A DNA stretch of 9,588 nt, taken from positions 1 to 9,588 of the forward strand of contig CAZPEV010000128.1 of assembly GCA_964585635.1 (NCBI GenBank), in the 5' to 3' direction. This document shows positions 5,871 through 9,588 of the stretch, piece after piece; position 1 is the first letter of the stretch, and each line of letters opens with the position of its first letter. The DNA is from CAZPEV01 sp964585635. Its GTDB lineage: Bacteria > Zixibacteria > MSB-5A5 > GN15 > JAAZOE01. The position numbers and the translations under genes were made by a program. The notes under the pieces are model-generated. The model was not told the origin of the DNA, ran no database searches, and saw only the letters and a list, made by a program, of their open reading frames with translations.

Positions 5871-6734
5871 ATGACCGAGACGAATCGACCCGAAAGGCGG
5901 CCACCGTGGCTGAAAGTGACGGCATTCGGCGGCGAACGGTACCATCGAATCCGGCGGCAGCTCCGCGGATTGACCCTGCATACGGTCTGCGAAGAGGCCA
6001 ACTGCCCCAACCGCGGGGAATGCTTTAATTCCGGCACGGCCACCTTTTTGCTGATGGGGCCGATCTGCAGCCGTCAGTGCCGGTTCTGCAATATCTCCGG
6101 CGGTATCCCCCTGCCGCCTGATCCAGACGAGCCGAGGCATGTCGCCCGGTTGGCGGCGGAATTGGGCCTGTCCCACGTCGTGATCACCTCCGTTACGCGG
6201 GATGACCTGCCCGACGAGGGGGCCGGGCAGTTTCGGCGGACCGTGCTGGCCGTCCGGGAGCTGCTTCCCTCGGCGACGATTGAGATTCTCACGCCCGATT
6301 TCAACGGGCGGCCGGAATTGATCGAGCAGGTGTTGGCGTCCGGCCCGACGGTTTTCAATCATAACATCGAAACGGTCCCCCGGTTGTATCCGATGGTCAG
6401 GCCACGGGCCGACTTCGGGCGTTCGCTTTCGGTCCTGGCCTGCGCCGCCCAAAGTCATCCGGAGATACGGGTCAAATCGGGTTTGATGGTCGGGTTGGGG
6501 GAGGAAAAGGCCGAACTCGACGAGGTCTTTATAGCCCTCCAAAACGCCGGTGTCAAAATGCTGACGATCGGGCAGTATCTGCCTCCGACGAGGCACCATT
6601 ATCCTGTTGCCCGGTATTATACCCCCGAGGAGTTTGCCGAGCTGGGGGCGCTGGCCCAGAGGCGCGGCCTCCCGATAGTGGTCTCCGGCCCACTGGTTCG
6701 ATCATCCTATCGGGCAGCCGATCTGGTCGAATAA
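5871..6734 (+). CDS. lipA: Lipoyl synthase (radical SAM)
   Basis: LipA inserts two sulfur atoms into the octanoyl chain bound to lipoyl domains of 2-oxoacid dehydrogenases and the glycine cleavage system, completing lipoate synthesis in the cytoplasm. All diagnostic features are present in 287 residues, a usual length. The auxiliary-cluster motif CX4CX5C is at Cys40, Cys45 and Cys51 (VCEEANCPNRGEC). The radical-SAM motif CX3CX2C is at Cys66, Cys70 and Cys73. The family blocks TPDFNG, VFNHNIETVPRLY and KSGLMVGLGE follow, and the C-terminal RSSY (277-280) supplies the serine ligand of the auxiliary cluster. GGAG (5860-5863) lies 7 nt before the ATG. No lipB or lplA partner is in the window. The upstream genes run the same way and closely, so lipA may be co-transcribed with the unrecognised secreted protein. 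Confidence 0.97.
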   Translation: MTETNRPERRPPWLKVTAFGGERYHRIRRQLRGLTLHTVCEEANCPNRGECFNSGTATFLLMGPICSRQCRFCNISGGIPLPPDPDEPRHVARLAAELGLSHVVITSVTRDDLPDEGAGQFRRTVLAVRELLPSATIEILTPDFNGRPELIEQVLASGPTVFNHNIETVPRLYPMVRPRADFGRSLSVLACAAQSHPEIRVKSGLMVGLGEEKAELDEVFIALQNAGVKMLTIGQYLPPTRHHYPVARYYTPEEFAELGALAQRRGLPIVVSGPLVRSSYRAADLVE

Positions 6735-6735
6735 T

Positions 6736-6771
6736 GCGCAACCTTGCGCTTCTTCCTTCCGGGCGCCGGAA
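6736..6771 (+). other. Two adjacent short hairpins after lipA, possible weak terminator
   Basis: Directly after the lipA stop, GCGCAA (6736-6741) pairs with TTGCGC (6744-6749) around two bases. Then TTCCGG (6757-6762) pairs with CCGGAA (6766-6771) around GCG. Between them is a pyrimidine stretch (TTCTTCC). Neither hairpin has a proper T-run on either strand, so intrinsic termination is uncertain. They could stabilise the lipA 3' end or act with Rho. The rest of the 76-bp gap shows no clear promoter for the following regulator gene. Confidence 0.35.
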
Positions 6772-6810
6772 AATCTCCGTCCCCCTTTAAACTCTCTCCC
6801 GATTTTACCG

Positions 6811-8328
6811 ATGGTTAGAGTAGGTTTATGCTCTATGGGCAGTCAACAAAATACATACCGACTTCTTATCGTCGACGACGAAGATTATATTTGCAGCATC
6901 GTCACCGAGGCGCTTTCGGCCAATACGGCGTATGAGGTCATCTCATACACCGACCCCAAGAAGGCGATGACTTATCTGGAAAAGAACCAGGTCGACCTGG
7001 TTCTGACCGACCTCATTATGGGTGATTTCTCCGGGGTGACCATTCTCGACCAGGCGCTGCGGTGCCATCCCGATTGCATCGTCATGTTGATGACGGCCTA
7101 TCCGACCGTCAACAACGCCATTTCGGTGTTGCGCAAAGGGGCCTATGACTACCTGGTCAAGCCGTTCAAGCTGGAGACGCTGAAAAACGCCGTCAAGCGC
7201 GGGTTGGAGCACCAGTTGTTGGCGCGCGAAAACCTGCACCTGCGGGAACAGGTGGCGCTGTACCGGCTGTCCGAAGCGATGGGCGTGGCCACCAGCCTCC
7301 ATGCCTGCCTGGAGCTGGCCGCCGACACGGCCAAATCGGTCATCGGCGCCGGCGGGTTGTCCATTCTCATCAGCGACAAAGCCTCGCAGGTCTTGACGCC
7401 CTGTCTGGTGAAGGGGGAACCGGCGGACGGCGAAATGGAGGCGTTTCTCCAGGGCCGGCATCCCCTCTGCCAAGCCGCTCTGGAAAGGCTCGAAACGCAA
7501 ACCGAGTGCCTGGAAATCAAAGGCCGGAACAAGCGGATCAGATCGCTGGCGGTCTCCCCCCTGATTTCGCGGGGCGAGGCGATTGGCTTGCTCACCATCA
7601 TCGCCGAAGACCGTTTCATGCAGATGAAGCTGGGGCAGCTTCATCTGCTGTCGATCATCGCTTCCCGGGTCGCCGCCGCCATCGAAAACAATCGTCTCTA
7701 CGAGAATTTGCAGGCTTCCTATTTGACGGCGATCACCGCGCTGGCCAACGCCATTGAGGCCCGCGACGAGTATACTCGCGGGCATACCGACCGGGTCACG
7801 GTGTTGGCGGAACTGATCGCCACCCGCCTGAACTGGCCCGAGGAAAAGCTCAAGGAATTGACCATGGGGTGCACTCTGCATGACATCGGCAAGATCGGGA
7901 TTCCGGATGCCATTCTGAACAAGCCGGGCAAGCTGACCCCGGAGGAGTGGACGCAGATGGAGGCCCATCCCCGTTTGGGGGCGCATATCCTGGAAGGGAT
8001 TGATTTCCTGAAGCCCGCCATACCATACATCCTGTATCATCACGAACGGTACGACGGCGCCGGGTATCCCCATAAGCTGGCGGGTGAAAAGATTCCGATC
8101 GAAGGCCGACTCTTAATGGTGGTCGATACCTATGACGCCATCCTGTCGGACCGTCCCTATCGGGAAGGGGCGCCGCCGGAGCAGGCCATCGATGAATTGA
8201 CCCGCTATCGCGGGTCGCAATTCGACCCGATCATCGTCGACATCCTGGTGGCTGCCTGGACGGAGGGAAAGATCGATCCTCTGGGACTCTATACCCCGAA
8301 GCCGGCGGCGACTCCGGTCGGTCTTTAG
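6811..8328 (+). CDS. Response regulator with receiver, GAF and HD-GYP domains (predicted cyclic-di-GMP phosphodiesterase)
   Basis: Three domains are read in order over 505 residues. The receiver (about 16-130) has the acidic pair Asp22-Asp23, phosphoacceptor Asp67 (VLTDLIM), Thr95 (MTAYPT) and Lys117 (VKPF). A helical linker (about 130-150) leads to a GAF-like sensor (about 150-295, with ...VSPLISRGEAIGLLTI near its end). The HD-GYP domain (about 302-485) retains His325, the HD pair His357-Asp358 (LHDIGKIG), His386, His410-His411, the HHERYDGAGYP signature and Asp439. These are the metal and substrate residues of RpfG-type enzymes that hydrolyse cyclic-di-GMP, so activity is expected, gated by phosphorylation and possibly by a GAF ligand. 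No histidine kinase is adjacent, so the partner is elsewhere. No Shine-Dalgarno sequence precedes 6811. The in-frame ATG at 6835 (MGSQQNTYRLLIVDDE) is an equally plausible start and nearer the usual receiver N-terminus. Confidence 0.93.
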   Translation: MVRVGLCSMGSQQNTYRLLIVDDEDYICSIVTEALSANTAYEVISYTDPKKAMTYLEKNQVDLVLTDLIMGDFSGVTILDQALRCHPDCIVMLMTAYPTVNNAISVLRKGAYDYLVKPFKLETLKNAVKRGLEHQLLARENLHLREQVALYRLSEAMGVATSLHACLELAADTAKSVIGAGGLSILISDKASQVLTPCLVKGEPADGEMEAFLQGRHPLCQAALERLETQTECLEIKGRNKRIRSLAVSPLISRGEAIGLLTIIAEDRFMQMKLGQLHLLSIIASRVAAAIENNRLYENLQASYLTAITALANAIEARDEYTRGHTDRVTVLAELIATRLNWPEEKLKELTMGCTLHDIGKIGIPDAILNKPGKLTPEEWTQMEAHPRLGAHILEGIDFLKPAIPYILYHHERYDGAGYPHKLAGEKIPIEGRLLMVVDTYDAILSDRPYREGAPPEQAIDELTRYRGSQFDPIIVDILVAAWTEGKIDPLGLYTPKPAATPVGL

Positions 8329-9437
8329 TAGATCGGACGCGGCACAAAGGTCAGCACAAACAAGCCGATCGCAATCCAGCCGATTTTTCGATGAACGGGA
8401 TCCAGCGGAATCGTCTCGTCGATGACCGGCGGATGATACGGCCGCATCAGCAGCGCCAGCGCCAGCCAGATCCACCAGCCATTCCAGAAGAAGCCCAATC
8501 CCCCCAGGCAGATCAGAAACATGACGGCCAGCATTCTTTGGCGGCGCTGGAATAAGCCGTAGATGATATGGCCGCCGTCGAGCTGTCCCAAAGGGAGCAG
8601 GTTGAGCATGGTAACCAAAAGGCCGACCTGTCCCGCCAGCGCGATCGAGGATAGTTGCACGGCGAACCCGTTCGGCGCCGCTCCGAAAAGAAGCGCTTGT
8701 AACACCCAGGTTATCAGCGAATCGCCCAGCATCATGACCGGCCCCGGGGGCAACGGCCCCATGGTCGAGGTGGCGTAGCCCCAGACCAGGGCGATCAGCG
8801 AGGGGACGGCGCCGGCCAGCGGCCCGGCGGCGCCGATCAGGATCAGGTCGTTGCGGGTCCGGATCGGCGAGCGGGTCCGAATCAGGGCGCCGAACGTGCC
8901 CAGGAAGGTCGGAGCGGGGATGAAATAGGGATAACTCATGATCACGCCCCGGCGATGCCCCGCCAGGAAGTGGCCCATCTCGTGGACCAGCAGGATGAAC
9001 AGCAGGGTCAGCGTAAACGGCAGCCCCGAAAGCAAAAGCCTCGGATCGGTCAGGATGGCAGCGCCTTTCTCGCGAAAGGCGGCCGCCAGCAGGACCGTCA
9101 AAAAGGTCAGGGCAAACAGGAGGAGATGAATCAGCGGCGGGCGGCCGATGGTGTGGGGCAGGGGCGAGACGACGATCCGATACCGGTCGTGGTCCCGTTC
9201 AATCTGCACCCTGGCGTTGACCTCACCCAGGCGTCGATTCAGCGCCCGTTTCCAACCGCGCTGATGCAGCATCGGATTTCCCCAAAAGATCACCTGCCGT
9301 TCCGAGGGGCGATACAGGGTGATATCGAAATACTCTTTTAGAACGCGGTAAGTTGCGGTCGCGAACAGGTCGGCGTCGAAGGTTTCCGTCATAGTCACCC
9401 GATTCCAGAGGCCGGCGGCGGCCTGAGGCGCCGCCAT
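8325..9437 (-). CDS. Membrane metalloprotease of the M50 / site-2 protease family, EGY-like
   Basis: This is an intramembrane zinc protease that probably cleaves membrane-bound regulators or membrane-protein remnants. The active site is intact: HEMGH (His152, Glu153, His156) lies in a hydrophobic helix, and the third ligand Asp287 is in LLPLGQLDGGH. The motif PYFIPAPTFLGTFGALIR (170-187) and the AAGPLAGAVPS segment (203-213) are those of the EGY-like branch. So is the N-terminal soluble domain (about 20-95, containing ...VIFWGNP... and ...YRIVVSPLP) ahead of the membrane part. About seven hydrophobic segments follow, roughly at 101-120, 137-158, 197-220, 233-252, 262-284, 303-330 and 350-366. 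It has no PDZ domain. The start is uncertain: ATG at 9437 has only a weak AGG upstream and adds an Ala-rich leader. ATG at 9392 has GGGTGA upstream (9395-9400) but only 2 nt away. The stop overlaps that of the convergent regulator gene. Confidence 0.92.
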   Translation of the reverse strand: MAAPQAAAGLWNRVTMTETFDADLFATATYRVLKEYFDITLYRPSERQVIFWGNPMLHQRGWKRALNRRLGEVNARVQIERDHDRYRIVVSPLPHTIGRPPLIHLLLFALTFLTVLLAAAFREKGAAILTDPRLLLSGLPFTLTLLFILLVHEMGHFLAGHRRGVIMSYPYFIPAPTFLGTFGALIRTRSPIRTRNDLILIGAAGPLAGAVPSLIALVWGYATSTMGPLPPGPVMMLGDSLITWVLQALLFGAAPNGFAVQLSSIALAGQVGLLVTMLNLLPLGQLDGGHIIYGLFQRRQRMLAVMFLICLGGLGFFWNGWWIWLALALLMRPYHPPVIDETIPLDPVHRKIGWIAIGLFVLTFVPRPIY

Positions 9438-9476
9438 ATCAGCCTATGATACGGCGTATCCGGCTGCGGGAGCCAT

Positions 9477-9509
9477 AAAAAAAGGAAGCCCGGCCAAAGC
9501 CGGGCTTCC
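9477..9509 (-). terminator. Strong intrinsic terminator for minus-strand transcription
   Basis: Read on the - strand, a perfect 11-bp stem GGAAGCCCGGC / GCCGGGCTTCC (9499-9509 and 9484-9494) with a 4-base loop is followed by seven T (9477-9483). It lies 23 nt after the stop of the gene entering from the right edge and about 40 bp before the protease start. It therefore separates the two and implies the protease has its own promoter in 9438-9476. A TATCAT at 9446-9451 is a possible -10, without a convincing -35. Confidence 0.93.
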
Positions 9510-9532
9510 CAGATGATTCTCTGTTTGCGCTA

Positions 9533-9588
9533 TTACGGCAAGCAGGGATTGACGAGCTTCCAAGCGCCAACCGGAGCGGGACCGGCAC
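9533..9588 (-). CDS. C-terminal 17 residues of a gene extending beyond the right edge
   Basis: One of the three minus-strand frames from the right edge reads AGPAPVGAWKLVNPCLP and ends in TAA at 9533-9535. A strong minus-strand terminator follows 23 nt later, which is what one expects just after a real gene end. The AGPAP start resembles the tail of the dockerin-like protein in this window (FFAGPAPC), so this may be another dockerin-ended secreted protein. That link is inference from five residues. The other two minus-strand frames stay open through 9533 toward the terminator, so the choice of frame rests on the well-placed stop. Confidence 0.5.
   Translation of the reverse strand, partial: AGPAPVGAWKLVNPCLP

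Noticed and set aside
5718..6599. Minus-strand open frame (293 codons) opposite lipA
   Set aside because: The + strand encodes an unmistakable lipoyl synthase with all cysteine motifs; the antisense frame shows none.
6943..8073. Minus-strand open frame (376 codons) opposite the HD-GYP regulator
   Set aside because: It is antisense to three well-conserved domains, and its translation is Gln/Arg/His-rich without motifs.

Overview
The window looks like bacterial chromosome from an uncultured Gram-negative lineage of the FCB/Zixibacteria type. The main reason is a large secreted protein ending in a two-repeat dockerin-like calcium-binding module with the GDVNNDG...DMVYLI / CDINCDG...DVIYLY...GPAPC pattern common in that kind of genome. 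GC-rich coding sequence, lipoyl synthase and an RpfG-type regulator fit but do not discriminate. The phylum assignment is inference from motif style, not a computed placement.

Left region (1-2430, + strand): a tight three-gene operon with phage-like character. It holds the C-terminal end of a DNRLRE/CBM96-like beta-sandwich protein, then (ATGA overlap) a 565-residue modular fibre-like protein with a Sec signal peptide, two diverged copies of a glycine-rich repeat, a phage-tail-style linker motif and two carboxypeptidase-regulatory-like domains. A 111-residue single-membrane-segment protein resembling LLH-type phage holins follows. A 12-bp hairpin closes the operon and can also serve the convergent gene on the other side. 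This may be the end of a prophage or a domesticated tail-fibre locus. No integrase, capsid, endolysin or att site is visible.

Middle region (2449-6734): a 723-residue exported protein on the - strand (N-terminal beta domain, seven-glycine linker, Ig-like domain, C39-peptidase-like domain apparently lacking its histidine, dockerin). A 211-bp divergent intergenic gap separates it from an unrecognised secreted protein. That protein overlaps by ATGA a possible 52-residue ORF, which may be the first part of a frameshifted gene ending 3 nt before the lipoyl synthase gene. Lipoyl synthase (lipA) is complete, with all cysteine and C-terminal motifs.

Right region (6735-9588): tandem small hairpins, then a receiver-GAF-HD-GYP response regulator (predicted cyclic-di-GMP phosphodiesterase) that converges on, and overlaps by 4 bp with, an EGY/S2P-like M50 membrane metalloprotease on the - strand. 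Upstream of the protease a very strong minus-strand terminator follows the last 17 codons of another - strand gene that runs off the window. No tRNA, rRNA, CRISPR array or insertion sequence was seen.
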